This document shows, piece after piece, positions 1 through 8,616 of a DNA stretch of 64,000 nt (the first letter of the stretch is position 1; the number at the start of each line of letters is the position of its first letter). The translations under genes were made by a program, and so were the position numbers. The stretch is from Planctomycetota bacterium (GTDB taxonomy: Bacteria; Planctomycetota; Phycisphaerae; UBA1845). A model generated the notes under the pieces. The model ran no database searches, was not told the origin of the DNA, and saw nothing but the letters and a program-made list of their open reading frames with translations. The DNA is taken from contig JACQXM010000014.1 of the NCBI GenBank assembly GCA_016208685.1, positions 32,303 through 96,302 of the forward strand. Direction: 5' to 3'.

Positions 1-16
1 TACCGCTTGGGGACGG

Positions 17-1549
17 TTAGCGCGTGTTCCGGAACCAGACCAAGGCGTCGTTCGTCAAGCCGCTCAAACCGCTACGGTCCAGCGTCACCACGACGTCGTT
101 GAGACCGTCGCCGTCGAGGTCCACCACCACCAGCGAGTTCATGGAAGTGGAATTGCCGACTTCCTCGGGCGCGACGTTGGGATCGGTCGTTGCCGGGTCG
201 TTGTCGCCCGTATCGGCGGGTTGATCGTCGATGATGAGGTTCTCCGTCCACTGGTCGTAGAGGGTTGGGGCCGACTGCGAGTCAAACCAGGACAGGCCGC
301 CTTGAGCGGTGGCGATCGCCTCCACCTGGCCGTCGCCGGTGAGGTCCCCGAGCGCCGTCGCTTCCGGCGTCCGTTCGACGTACTCCGCAAGGGTGTAGAC
401 CTGCCAGGGAACGGCGCGGACCGGCGCCGTGGTGGCGCCTTCCGGTCCCTTGAGCCATTGCAGTACCCGACCATTGGTTGATCGCACCAAGACATCCAGC
501 CTGCCGTCCCGGTCCATGTCGGCAAGCTTCACGGTGTCCGCGCCGGTGGCGATCTGCGCCACGGTGCCGGTCTGCCATTGCCCGTCGCTGATGTGGAAAT
601 CGTCCGGCACATCCACGGCCGGGTTGCGGTACCAGCGCACGTTCATAGTCTGTGCCTCGGGATAGGCCGCGACCACGTCCAGGTCACCATCGCGATCGAT
701 GTCACCCAGAGCAACGCCCTTGAGGGCCGTGCCCTTGGGGAAGGAATCAGGAATAGCCAGCGCCGCCCAGGTGCCGTCGCGCGCCGGACCGGGTCCGCCG
801 TTGGTGAACACCACTGCCGCGAAGGTGCCCTCGGTGCCGCAATCGGAGTTCAGCGCCGCCACGATGTCCATGTCGGAATCACCGTCCATGTCCCCGACGG
901 CCATGCCGGTGTAGCCGCCGACATCCGGCGCCGTCGCCGAATCGCCGGTGCCTTGCAAAAACGCGGCGCCGATGTCCACCTCTTCCCATGCCAGGGCCTG
1001 ATTCGTGGCGTCGTGATCCGCGGGACCGAAGTAAACCAGGATCAGCCCGCTCAGGCCGTCCGGCGCGACGGCGGAGTCCAGGCAGCCCGGCCCCTCCAGA
1101 AGCGTCTCCTTCACGAGCACCGCAACATCCAGCGCATCGTCCTGGTCGAAGTCCGTTATCGCCAGGCCCGCAACCGCTACGACCGGAATGTTCCCCGCCA
1201 GCGTAACGGTCTCGAAGCTGACGGCACCGGCGGCATTGCGTCGCTGGAGGTGCACCTGCACCGGCTGTGATTGATTCCAGGCGGACACCAGGTCCATGAG
1301 GCCGTCGGCGTTGACGTCTTCAGCAACCACGAACTGCGGGCCGGCGGAATCCTCGCTGCGCGGATCGACCTGTATGGCCTGGAAGAAGCTCAGCGTTCGG
1401 CCGGAGGTCAGAAAGTCCGTAATGGCTCCGGCGCCCCCTCCACCCGCCGGCGCGACGCCGTAGTCGCCGCGACAGCCCGAAATGACCGCGCCTGCGATGG
1501 CACCGATCGCCGCCACACCCGATACCGCCAAGCAAAGTCGACGCTTCAT
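17..1549 (-). CDS. FG-GAP/VCBS repeat lipoprotein (seven-bladed propeller)
   Basis: A 510-residue exported protein. The N-terminus has a basic start, a hydrophobic stretch and a lipobox ISGC with the acylated Cys at residue 26. The mature part carries seven spaced calcium-binding FG-GAP motifs of the form D-x-D-x-D-G-x-x-D, for example DVNADGLMD, DMDGDSDMD, DIDRDGDLD, DMDRDGRLD and DLDGDGLND, as expected for one integrin-alpha-like seven-bladed beta-propeller. No catalytic residues are visible; such proteins usually bind partners or polymers at the cell surface. The start is supported by a GAGG about 10 nt upstream. The gene appears monocistronic. Identity of the fold is well supported; the partner is unknown. 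Confidence 0.85.
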   Translation of the reverse strand: MKRRLCLAVSGVAAIGAIAGAVISGCRGDYGVAPAGGGGAGAITDFLTSGRTLSFFQAIQVDPRSEDSAGPQFVVAEDVNADGLMDLVSAWNQSQPVQVHLQRRNAAGAVSFETVTLAGNIPVVAVAGLAITDFDQDDALDVAVLVKETLLEGPGCLDSAVAPDGLSGLILVYFGPADHDATNQALAWEEVDIGAAFLQGTGDSATAPDVGGYTGMAVGDMDGDSDMDIVAALNSDCGTEGTFAAVVFTNGGPGPARDGTWAALAIPDSFPKGTALKGVALGDIDRDGDLDVVAAYPEAQTMNVRWYRNPAVDVPDDFHISDGQWQTGTVAQIATGADTVKLADMDRDGRLDVLVRSTNGRVLQWLKGPEGATTAPVRAVPWQVYTLAEYVERTPEATALGDLTGDGQVEAIATAQGGLSWFDSQSAPTLYDQWTENLIIDDQPADTGDNDPATTDPNVAPEEVGNSTSMNSLVVVDLDGDGLNDVVVTLDRSGLSGLTNDALVWFRNTR

Positions 1550-2002
1550 GGGACTTCGTCCTCGAACGTTCGTTGTCGATCAATCCGCGCGGATGGATAC
1601 CGCCCTTGGTTATCGGCACGGGATGAAGCGGCCTTTGGCTTCTGGGACCGGCCCGCTTGGCATTGTTCGCCCGACGCTCGGGCGGGCCTTCCACGCGGGG
1701 TTATCAGCCCGTGGAGACGTAGGTCTGTGTCGATGGCATGCAGCTCGCGCGCCCTCGTCCGAAAGAGGGGCCTTGCGTCATCCCACTCCAGCCGCGCGCC
1801 AACCTGCGGCGCGAGCGTCCGACGTTGTGCCGGCAAAGGCTCGCGCGGGCCATCATGATGTCCGATAACGCCCCAGTGTGTTGCCGGCGTGGCGCTCTCG
1901 CGACGCCGGGCGCGGGTGGCGCCGGATCGGGCGCATAGGGAAACTAGTCGTAGACAGGTTGGAGGTCAGACGCCGGGAGAGCCCGCGCCGGGCTGCCGCG
2001 GC
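1550..2002. other. intergenic spacer, 5' leader of the FG-GAP gene
   Basis: A 453-bp gap with no convincing gene. A compact hairpin lies at 1668-1684 (CGCCCGA, 3-nt loop, TCGGGCG). It has no T-run on either strand, so it is not a typical intrinsic terminator. It could belong to the leader of the minus-strand lipoprotein gene. Nothing else is recognised. Confidence 0.4.
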
Positions 2003-2848
2003 CTAATGGTGCGTGAAGTAGCCGATAATCATCTCGTGCACCTCAATGGTGTTGTAGACCACGAGGGCGCGATTGTTGAAGAGCTCGATGCGGCCGGGGC
2101 CGCTCTGCGTGCCGGCATCGGCCCCTTCGCCGCCCCAGGTTTCCGGAGCCACGGTGCGCATGATGGTGCGGCGCAAAGCCTCAAGCCGCTCCTTGACTTC
2201 GTCTTCCTCTTCTTCCAGGTCTTGCTGCGAGCTGCCGCCTCCGCTGCCGCCGAACACGCTCTGGCTGCTTCCGCCGCCACCGCCGCTGCCGCTGTTACGT
2301 CCGGCCTGCTGCAAGTCGATCGTGGGGGCGCTGCGACCGAAGTCAGGCACCTGGAAGACTACGTCTGTGACGACATAGACCCGCTCGTAAAGCTTGCGAT
2401 CGAAATCCGCCCTGGCAGAGATTTGCAGCTTGTCCTCCATGGCGTGGTAGGTGACGCGCCCTTCTTCGGCAAGCTGGTCCATCACCTCGTTCAGCACATC
2501 GGCGACCGTGCTGTTCCTCAGTTGCAAAGTGACGGTCTTCTCCGCGTCCACACCCTCGCCGCTTAAGACCCGCCAGCGGGGAAGGACATTCACGCGGTCC
2601 TCCGCCTGATCGCGCAGCCACGTGATGACTTCGTCGAAGGTAATGTCCGTCCAATCTACCTTGTCCACGCGCTTGCGCAGCAGCTCGGCCGCGGTGTTTT
2701 CCGAAGCAACACGCGGACGCACGGCCCTGGAACTCGCCGACGGCTCGCGCTTGGCGTCCTCGCCCTTGCCTTCCGTCTGCGCCAAAGCCCAGCCGTAGCT
2801 AGCTGCCAACACCCCCACCGCCGTCAGGATCGTCTTTCGCGTTGCCAT
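2003..2848 (-). CDS. exported protein with secretin N-domain/STN-like fold
   Basis: A 281-residue protein starting at the ATG at 2848, where GAGAAGG lies just upstream and the product opens with a clear signal peptide (MATRKTILTAVGVLAASYG...ALAQ). An upstream in-frame start would add 39 unlikely residues. Residues about 60-160 show the pattern of secretin N-domains or STN domains: an amphipathic helix (FDEVITWLRDQ), then VTLQLRNSTVADVLNEVMDQL, then a predicted strand with KLQISA. The C-terminal part has a Gly/Ser-rich linker and a Glu-rich stretch. There is no secretin channel domain, so this is not a complete GspD. It may be a periplasmic accessory protein of the kind frequent in planctomycetes. 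The function is unknown. Confidence 0.7.
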   Translation of the reverse strand: MATRKTILTAVGVLAASYGWALAQTEGKGEDAKREPSASSRAVRPRVASENTAAELLRKRVDKVDWTDITFDEVITWLRDQAEDRVNVLPRWRVLSGEGVDAEKTVTLQLRNSTVADVLNEVMDQLAEEGRVTYHAMEDKLQISARADFDRKLYERVYVVTDVVFQVPDFGRSAPTIDLQQAGRNSGSGGGGGSSQSVFGGSGGGSSQQDLEEEEDEVKERLEALRRTIMRTVAPETWGGEGADAGTQSGPGRIELFNNRALVVYNTIEVHEMIIGYFTHH

Positions 2849-2988
2849 CACTCGCACCTTCTCGAACAAGTCCGCCACTAACGCATTGTCGTCTGTCGCG
2901 GGGCGACAGTCCACGCCGCGACGACCCACCCCGTCCGGAATCGGCCGCACGGTAACCGTTGCCACGCGGAGCGCACACTTCCGATAAG

Positions 2989-3018
2989 ATTATACCGTCC
3001 CCGCGACCGGAAGTACAA
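2989..3018 (-). promoter_or_regulatory. putative sigma70-type promoter for the STN-domain gene
   Basis: Reading the minus strand, TTGTAC at 3018-3013 and a perfect TATAAT at 2994-2989 are separated by 18 nt, in the 332-bp spacer between two divergent genes. The leader to the ATG at 2848 would be about 135 nt. This is a sequence match only. Confidence 0.45.
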
Positions 3019-3099
3019 GCGCCCCCCGCCGGCGAACTGGGGGACTTCGCGACCGTCACGGAAACCCGCGCCGGCCGGTACCGGGCGGGCCCGCGCGGG

Positions 3100-3129
3100 T
3101 TGACGCCGGCAGTAAGATCGGTGTCATAG
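3100..3129 (+). promoter_or_regulatory. weak putative promoter upstream of oleC
   Basis: TTGACG at 3100-3105 and TCATAG at 3124-3129 are spaced by 18 nt, about 50 nt before the TTG start of oleC. The -10 match is poor, so this is tentative. Confidence 0.25.
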
Positions 3130-3180
3130 GCCGCCGCGCCGTTGTGATTTCCCGCGCCCGGCGCCGCACGAGGAGGCACC

Positions 3181-4968
3181 TTGGCCACAGCCGCTCTCAA
3201 GCCCGGCCCCGGCGCTGCCAACACCCCTGCAACCGGTACGTGTAACGTCGCCCGGTACCTGCCGGCGATGGCCGCCGCCGTGCCCCACCAGCCGGCCGTG
3301 ATCGTCACCCGGCGGCGCGATGCCACCGGCCGCGCGGAGTACGACTCGCTGACCTTCGCCGGGCTGGAGGCACGTTCCAATTCCTACGCCCGCGGGCTTG
3401 GCGAAGCCGGTCTGCAGCGGGGCATGCGTGTGCTGCTCATGGTGCGCCCGGGCTTCGAGTTCATCGGCCTGGTGTTCGCGCTGTTCAAGCTGGGGGCCGC
3501 CCCGGTGTTGATCGATCCGGGGATGGGGGTCGCACGGTTGCTGGACTGCATCCGCGGCGTGGACGTGCAGGCGTTCATCGGAATTCCGGCGGCCCAGGTG
3601 CTGCGTGTCCTTCGCCCCGCGGCATTCCGAGGCGTGCGGATCGTCATCACCGTCGGGCGGCGCTGGGGATGGGGCGGGAAAACACTCGAAGAACTGTGCG
3701 GTGGCGGCGCGCCGGGGCAAACCGGCCGCTCGAGTGCGTCGCCGGTGGCTTCGCAGGCCTTCCCCGTCGCCGAGACCCCGCCCCACGACACCGCCGCCAT
3801 CCTCTTTACCTCGGGGAGCACCGGACCGGCCAAAGGCGTGGTCTACGAGCACGGGATGTTCGACGCCCAGGTGCGCATGATCCAATCACACTATGACATC
3901 CGACCGGGCGAAGTGGACCTCCCCGCCTTCCCGCTATTCGCTCTGTTCAGCACCGCGATGGGCATGACTTGCGTGATCCCCGAGATGGACCCCTCGCATC
4001 CGGCGCGCGTGGACCCGGCGAAGATCGTCGCGGCAATCCGCGATCATCGGGTCACGAACACCTTCGGGTCGCCAGCGATCTGGAAGCGCGTGGCACCCTA
4101 CTGTCTGGAGCGTGGGATTTCGCTGCCCACGCTGCGGCGCGTGCTGATTGCCGGCGCGGCCGTCCCCTGGCAGGTCATCGAACAACTGCGCGCCGTGCTG
4201 GCTCCCGGTGCGGACGTGCACACGCCGTACGGCGCCACGGAGGCGCTGCCCCTGTGTTCGATCAGCGGCGGCGAGCTCTTTGCCCCCGGCGGCGCGGCGC
4301 ACGTGCCGGACGCGGGCCTGGACGGCAGTTGCTCGGCCGCGGCCCGCAAAGGCGCCGGCACCTGTGTAGGCAGGCCGCTTCCAGGCGTCGAAGTGCGCGT
4401 GATTCGAATCAGCGACGCGCCGATCACACAGTGGTCGGACGACCTTCTGGTTCCCGACGGCACCATCGGAGAGCTGGTCGCCGGCGGGCCCATCGTCACG
4501 CGTCAGTACCACGGCCAGCCGGGGGCCACCGCCGCGGCCAAGATCGCCGACGGTGACACGATCTGGCACCGCATGGGCGACGTAGGCTATCGCGACGCCG
4601 CGGGCCGTTTGTGGTTTTGCGGCCGGAAAGCCCAGCGGCTCACGTCCACGGAAGGCACGTTGTTCGCCGATCAATGCGAGGCGGTATTCAACGAACATCC
4701 CGAAGTCGCCCGTTCCGCGCTGGTAGGTGTGGGACCGCCCGGCGCGCAGCAACCGGTGATCATCATCGAGCCCAAGCCCGGTTGCTTCCCGCGTGGCGGG
4801 CGCCGCGCGCGATTCCGCGAGGAGATTCACACGCTGGCGCGGGCCAATCCCCTGACGGTCTCCATCACGCAAGTGCTCTTTCGCGGTTCGTTCCCGGTGG
4901 ACGTCCGTCACAACGTCAAGATCAACCGCGAGGAACTGGCGCGCTGGGCCGCAAGGCGGGTTCGATGA
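3181..4968 (+). CDS. oleC: OleC-type beta-lactone synthetase (AMP-binding enzyme)
   Basis: A 595-residue member of the ANL adenylating superfamily. The ATP-binding loop TSGSTGPAKG is at 210-219, PAFPLFALF follows at about 248-256 and YGATEALP at 350-357. A G-D-x-G-Y (MGDVGY) and a GRK hinge occur near the C-terminus. The FPLFALF block after the P-loop is characteristic of OleC enzymes, which convert beta-hydroxy acids to beta-lactones in head-to-head olefin synthesis rather than making acyl-CoA. The start is a TTG preceded by GAGGAGG at good spacing. The stop overlaps the oleD start as ATGA, implying translational coupling. OleA (thiolase-like) and OleB (hydrolase) are not in the window. A plain long-chain acyl-CoA ligase is the alternative, but the OleD neighbour argues against it. 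Confidence 0.85.
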   Translation: MATAALKPGPGAANTPATGTCNVARYLPAMAAAVPHQPAVIVTRRRDATGRAEYDSLTFAGLEARSNSYARGLGEAGLQRGMRVLLMVRPGFEFIGLVFALFKLGAAPVLIDPGMGVARLLDCIRGVDVQAFIGIPAAQVLRVLRPAAFRGVRIVITVGRRWGWGGKTLEELCGGGAPGQTGRSSASPVASQAFPVAETPPHDTAAILFTSGSTGPAKGVVYEHGMFDAQVRMIQSHYDIRPGEVDLPAFPLFALFSTAMGMTCVIPEMDPSHPARVDPAKIVAAIRDHRVTNTFGSPAIWKRVAPYCLERGISLPTLRRVLIAGAAVPWQVIEQLRAVLAPGADVHTPYGATEALPLCSISGGELFAPGGAAHVPDAGLDGSCSAAARKGAGTCVGRPLPGVEVRVIRISDAPITQWSDDLLVPDGTIGELVAGGPIVTRQYHGQPGATAAAKIADGDTIWHRMGDVGYRDAAGRLWFCGRKAQRLTSTEGTLFADQCEAVFNEHPEVARSALVGVGPPGAQQPVIIIEPKPGCFPRGGRRARFREEIHTLARANPLTVSITQVLFRGSFPVDVRHNVKINREELARWAARRVR

Positions 4969-5960
4969 AGGCCCTGGTCACCGGCGGCGGCGGGTTTCTC
5001 GGTACGCGCATCGTGCAGATGCTCGTCGCGCGCGGTGACACCGTGACGGTGTTGGGCCGCGGCCGGTACCCGCACCACGAACGCGCCGGCGTGCCGAGCC
5101 TCCAGACCGACATCAACGACGCGGCGGCCGTTCAGCGCGCCTGCCGGGACATGGACGTCGTTTTCCACGTCGCCGCCCTGGCCGGCATTTGGGGCAAGCC
5201 GCGGACGTTCTGGGACACCAACGTCAGCGGAACGCGGACGGTTATCGACGCCTGCCGCTCCTGCGGCGTGCCTAAGCTCGTATTCACCAGCTCGCCCAGC
5301 GTCGTCTTCGGCAACCGCGAACTATGCGGCGTCGACGAGTCCGAGCCCTACCCCGCGCGCTTCCTGGCTGACTACCCCCGGTCTAAGGCGGCGGCGGAAC
5401 AATTGGTCCTGGCAGCGAACGGGGATGGGCTTTCCACCGTCGCCCTTCGGCCACACCTGATCTTCGGACCGGGCGATCCGCACATCCTGCCGCGGATCGT
5501 CGCGCGGGCACGCGCCGGACAGCTCCTGCAGGTCGGGGACGGGACGAACCTGGTGGATATCACCTACGTCGATAACGCGGCGGAGGCACACCTGCGGGCT
5601 GCCGATGCGCTGAGCCCCGACTCCGCGTGCGCCGGGCGCGCCTATTTCATCAGCCAGGGCGAGCCGGTCCGGCTCTGGCAGTGGATCAACGGCGTGCTGG
5701 AAGGGCTGGGCGTCCCCTCGGTGACGCGGCACGTTTCTCCGCGCCTGGCCTATGGCGTGGGGGCGGCGATGGAGGTCTGGCATCGGCTGACACGATCAGC
5801 ACGGGAGCCACGGATGACGCGATTCCTGGCCCTTCAACTGGCGCACTCACACTACTTCAACATCTCCGCCGCCCGCCGCGACCTGGGCTACGTGCCGCGG
5901 GTTTCCACCGCGGATGCGACCGATGCCACCGTTGAGTGGCTGCGAACGCAAGGTCCCTGA
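4965..5960 (+). CDS. oleD: OleD-type NAD(P)-dependent beta-keto acid reductase
   Basis: A 331-residue extended short-chain dehydrogenase. The start ATG at 4965 overlaps the oleC stop. The nucleotide-binding motif TGGGGFLG lies at residues 5-12, and the catalytic YPRSK lies near residue 137. The rest resembles 3-beta-hydroxysteroid dehydrogenase/isomerase proteins, the family to which OleD belongs. In the olefin pathway OleD reduces the 2-alkyl-3-oxoalkanoate made by OleA, and OleC then closes the beta-lactone. Adjacency and overlap with oleC make the pathway call stronger than either protein alone. The substrate chain length cannot be read from sequence. Confidence 0.83.
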   Translation: MKALVTGGGGFLGTRIVQMLVARGDTVTVLGRGRYPHHERAGVPSLQTDINDAAAVQRACRDMDVVFHVAALAGIWGKPRTFWDTNVSGTRTVIDACRSCGVPKLVFTSSPSVVFGNRELCGVDESEPYPARFLADYPRSKAAAEQLVLAANGDGLSTVALRPHLIFGPGDPHILPRIVARARAGQLLQVGDGTNLVDITYVDNAAEAHLRAADALSPDSACAGRAYFISQGEPVRLWQWINGVLEGLGVPSVTRHVSPRLAYGVGAAMEVWHRLTRSAREPRMTRFLALQLAHSHYFNISAARRDLGYVPRVSTADATDATVEWLRTQGP

Positions 5961-6189
5961 CCCGTGCGGACCGACGATGCGGGAAGCCCGCCGTGGTGTG
6001 CCTGCGGCCACCGTGCGAGGCGCGCCGAAACGGGAAGCTACCGGCGAAGCGGGGCTCGGGGGCGGGAATCGAACCGCGCCGCCCGTCCTTCGGCCGTGAT
6101 CCGCACGTCTGCCGCCGGCACGAGCGCGGGCTCGTTTACGACACGGGCTTTTGCGATCGACGGTTTTTCAGTCGGGGCGCGGCCGACGG

Positions 6190-6858
6190 TCAACCACCGC
6201 CGGCACCGAGTTTGAGCCGTCGTGCAATGCCGGCCACATGACGGCCCTGGAAGCGGGCGATGGTCAGTTCGTTTTCGCTCGGCTGACGCTTTCCATCCGA
6301 ACCGGCCAGCGTCGAGGCGCCGTACGGCGTACCGCCGGTGATCTCGTTCATATTGGTCAGGCCCGGCTCAGAGTAGGGCACGCCGACGATGATCATGCCG
6401 TGGTGCAGCAGGGTCGTATGAAAGCTGGTGATGGTGGTTTCCTGTCCGCCGTGCTGGGTGCCGGTGCTGGTGAACACGCTGCCGATCTTGCCGATGAGGG
6501 CACCCTTGGCCCACAACCCGCCGGTTTGATCCAGGAAGTTGCGCATCTGGGCGCACATGTTTCCGAACCGCGTGGGCGTGCCGAAGATGATGGCGTCGGC
6601 CTCCGCGAGCTGCGACGGTTGGGCGACGGGCACGTGCGCGAACGCCGCCCGCGTCGCCTTGGCCCCGGTGCGTTCGAGCGCGTCCTCAGGGACGAGTTCC
6701 GGCACCTGCATGACGGACACCTGCGTATCGGGCACCTCGCGCGCTCCCGCTGCGATTGCCTCGGCGAGGGCATGCACGTGGCCGTACATGCTATAGAAAA
6801 CGACTTGTATCCTCGTTTGGTCAGCGCGCATCGTGCGAGGACCATACCGCCCGGCCAC
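6190..6858 (-). CDS. wrbA: WrbA-type NAD(P)H:quinone oxidoreductase
   Basis: A 222-residue flavodoxin-fold protein. The FMN phosphate loop is [14 protein letters not shown] near the N-terminus, the WrbA signature [22 protein letters not shown] lies in the middle, and [13 protein letters not shown] and PYGAST are in the second half. WrbA reduces quinones by two electrons and protects against redox cycling. A GTG at 6858 has AAGGTAG just upstream; an ATG nine codons later (6831) has no clear ribosome site, so GTG is preferred. The gene is convergent with oleD and has the hairpin cluster 6897-7073 immediately upstream. Confidence 0.9.
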   Translation of the reverse strand: MAGRYGPRTMRADQTRIQVVFYSMYGHVHALAEAIAAGAREVPDTQVSVMQVPELVPEDALERTGAKATRAAFAHVPVAQPSQLAEADAIIFGTPTRFGNMCAQMRNFLDQTGGLWAKGALIGKIGSVFTSTGTQHGGQETTITSFHTTLLHHGMIIVGVPYSEPGLTNMNEITGGTPYGASTLAGSDGKRQPSENELTIARFQGRHVAGIARRLKLGAGGG

Positions 6859-6896
6859 CTACCTTGGCAAGCCGGCTTTCGCCCGCTTTTCGTTAC

Positions 6897-7073
6897 GCGC
6901 TGCTCGTGCGAGATTCCTAGCGGCGCTGCTCGTGCGAGATTCCTATCTCGCACGCGCGAGGCGGGGATTCCCGCCCCTGGTCTCGGGAAAGGATTCCCGG
7001 AGGCTTGGGTGCGAGAGAGGATTCTCGCACCAGCGATACCCAGACCCCGGCGCACCGGGACTCGCACCAGCGA
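6897..7073. repeat. cluster of hairpins and short direct repeats
   Basis: The spacer between wrbA and the reverse transcriptase contains a 23-bp direct repeat (6897-6919 and 6923-6945) and four consecutive hairpins. These are a perfect 10-bp stem at 6931-6954 (CGTGCGAGAT, loop TCCT), a 6-bp stem at 6960-6975, a bulged stem at 6982-7002, and a perfect 9-bp stem at 7008-7031 (GGTGCGAGA). CTCGCACCAGCGA occurs again at 7024-7036 and 7061-7073. Several loops share a GATTCC or GGATTC core. The function is unknown; the cluster lies downstream of the RT gene and in the upstream region of wrbA. Confidence 0.75.
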
Positions 7074-7179
7074 ATCCTCCGGCGGATCCGTGCGCAGCAC
7101 GAAGTTGAGCCACGCCGTTGGGCGATCGATCCGAGGGTTACGTCAATGCGCTTCCGAAACAGGCGCCTAGTCAGAACCA

Positions 7180-8247
7180 CTACGCTGCCGGAGAGTTGTC
7201 GCTTTTCAGGCGCCATCGGTCCCCGATTTCGCGTGGGCGGTTCCGCTTTCGCGAATTAACCCACCATTTCGCGGTAAGTGAAACGCCAACCGTCGACAGC
7301 CGGCTCCGAACAAGGCGGTCGCCTTGGCGAAGGAGGCGGGCCAGATGCCGCGCCGGACTGAATCGGAGTTGGCGAAAATAGTTGATCATTCCCACCAGTT
7401 CGGCACGTCGTGACGCGAGACCTTCAAGGGTCTCCGGACGCACGCTTCGGGCGCCGCATACGTACGATTCCGCAAGTCGCAGTCCCTTCGCGCGATGCTC
7501 TGGTACGGCGCCGACTCCACGCCGGTTGTTTACAAGCAGGTTGTGGACGCGCGGCCCGCCCCTGGTGTTTGAGTGTTGAACGCCCTTCTGCCTTCGCTTG
7601 TGCTCGCTGACACGCAGCCCGTGACCCTCGATCTCATCCTCAATGACTCGTGCAAGCGGCGTGACGGATTCGCGAGCGCCGACCGAAACGACCATGTCGT
7701 CGGCACTTCGCGTGTAGCTCCCCCCGCGTCGGCGCACGCAATGGTCAAGCCGGCGGTCGGAGTCGGCGAGGAACAGATTGAGCGCATCGCCGCTCACCGG
7801 GGCGCCGTGGGGGATGACGCCTCGATTGGTCATCAGTCTGCTCAACAGCAGTGCCGTGTCACTCCTAAAGCCCTCATCAATCAGCCTTCTCCGCAACGCC
7901 TCAGTCGGGATGGATGGGTAACAGTCCTTCACGTCACGCGTCACGATGTACTTTCGACCCACATGGTTCCCAGCGGCTGTAACGCAGGAACGCCCCCTGA
8001 GGCCGCCGTGGACGCACCTAGGGAAAGTCAGACTGCGTTGTAGGTACCGGTGGAGTCGGCGAAGGACTTTCTTGAAATCGTGGTTCGGTGGATCAATCTC
8101 GCGATGTCGCCCCTTAATGAGTTTGGGGCGTGGCGAATGGTATTGTGATTCCGTCCGCTCCGCGATTCGCCAAAGTCGACCCTCATCGACTTTGCACGCC
8201 TCAGCGATCATCGCGGGGGTTATGTCACTCGGCTTCACGCGCCCCAT
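7180..8247 (-). CDS. divergent retron-like reverse transcriptase
   Basis: A 355-residue reverse transcriptase. Recognisable blocks are CVHGGLRGRS (78-87), the first catalytic Asp in RDVKDCYPSI (104-113), IPHGAPVSG (145-153, normally LPQGAPTSP), YTRSADDMVVS (178-188) with catalytic D183/D184, and the thumb-like ELVGMINYF (283-291). Layout and spacing fit retron RTs, but three hallmarks differ: NAxxH is AAGNH (91-95), Y-x-D-D is SADD, and VTG is VHN (234-236). The first ATG (8247) overlaps the HTH gene by 23 nt and has AAGG directly next to it, so translation is probably coupled; ATG 8211 is an alternative. The coding region looks less GC-rich than its neighbours. No intron maturase or endonuclease domain is present. 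Confidence 0.85.
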   Translation of the reverse strand: MGRVKPSDITPAMIAEACKVDEGRLWRIAERTESQYHSPRPKLIKGRHREIDPPNHDFKKVLRRLHRYLQRSLTFPRCVHGGLRGRSCVTAAGNHVGRKYIVTRDVKDCYPSIPTEALRRRLIDEGFRSDTALLLSRLMTNRGVIPHGAPVSGDALNLFLADSDRRLDHCVRRRGGSYTRSADDMVVSVGARESVTPLARVIEDEIEGHGLRVSEHKRRQKGVQHSNTRGGPRVHNLLVNNRRGVGAVPEHRAKGLRLAESYVCGARSVRPETLEGLASRRAELVGMINYFRQLRFSPARHLARLLRQGDRLVRSRLSTVGVSLTAKWWVNSRKRNRPREIGDRWRLKSDNSPAA

Positions 8248-8560
8248 CCTTGAGCAGCCGGTCCCGAAGCGTCTCCTCCGCTTCGACCAGTTTCCGAATG
8301 GCCTGCGTCAGCTTGTGGCCGTTCGGACTGGAATTCCGCAAGGTTCCATTTGTAGGTTGTGACAATAGAATGAGCACTTCCGGAGGTACGCCCAGCGCAA
8401 GGGCGATCCGGCGAAGGACGGTTAGCGACGGTTGTCGATCCCCGCCCTCCACCAAGCTCAGGAAAGCGACGCTTACGTCGGCCTTCCGCGCCAAGTCGTT
8501 GGCCTTGAGCCGCTTGGCCTGGCGCACTATTCGAATGGCTCTGCCAATGTCCAGAGGCAT
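8225..8560 (-). CDS. XRE-family helix-turn-helix regulator of the RT cassette
   Basis: A 111-residue protein with a Cro/C1-type HTH at about residues 5-65: IGRAIRIVRQAKRLKANDLA, then VSVAFLSLVEGGDRQPS as turn and recognition helix, then LTVLRRIALALGVPPEVLI. The C-terminal 40 residues form a predicted amphipathic helix (KLTQAIRKLVEAEETLRDRLL), possibly for dimerisation. The gene ends inside the start of the reverse transcriptase gene, so both are almost certainly cotranscribed. It may repress the cassette or act as the accessory protein; some retrons carry HTH partners. No direct evidence separates these roles. Confidence 0.85.
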   Translation of the reverse strand: MPLDIGRAIRIVRQAKRLKANDLARKADVSVAFLSLVEGGDRQPSLTVLRRIALALGVPPEVLILLSQPTNGTLRNSSPNGHKLTQAIRKLVEAEETLRDRLLKDGAREAE

Positions 8561-8616
8561 AACGGCAGTTCCGTACTTTCAGTCTGTAGGGACATGCGTT
8601 CCGAACGCACGCCAAT

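Noticed and set aside
6050..6130. tRNA-like T-loop (GGTTCGATTCCCGCC on the minus strand) between oleD and wrbA, perhaps the end of a tRNA or tmRNA
   Set aside because: The T-stem does not pair, no anticodon arm forms, and a tmRNA body would have to overlap wrbA.
6931..7031. CRISPR array in the hairpin cluster
   Set aside because: Units differ in length and sequence, spacers are not regular and no cas genes are present.
7180..8247. Group II intron or diversity-generating retroelement
   Set aside because: No maturase or HNH domain, no intron RNA ends, and no template/variable repeat pair with adenine-specific changes nearby.
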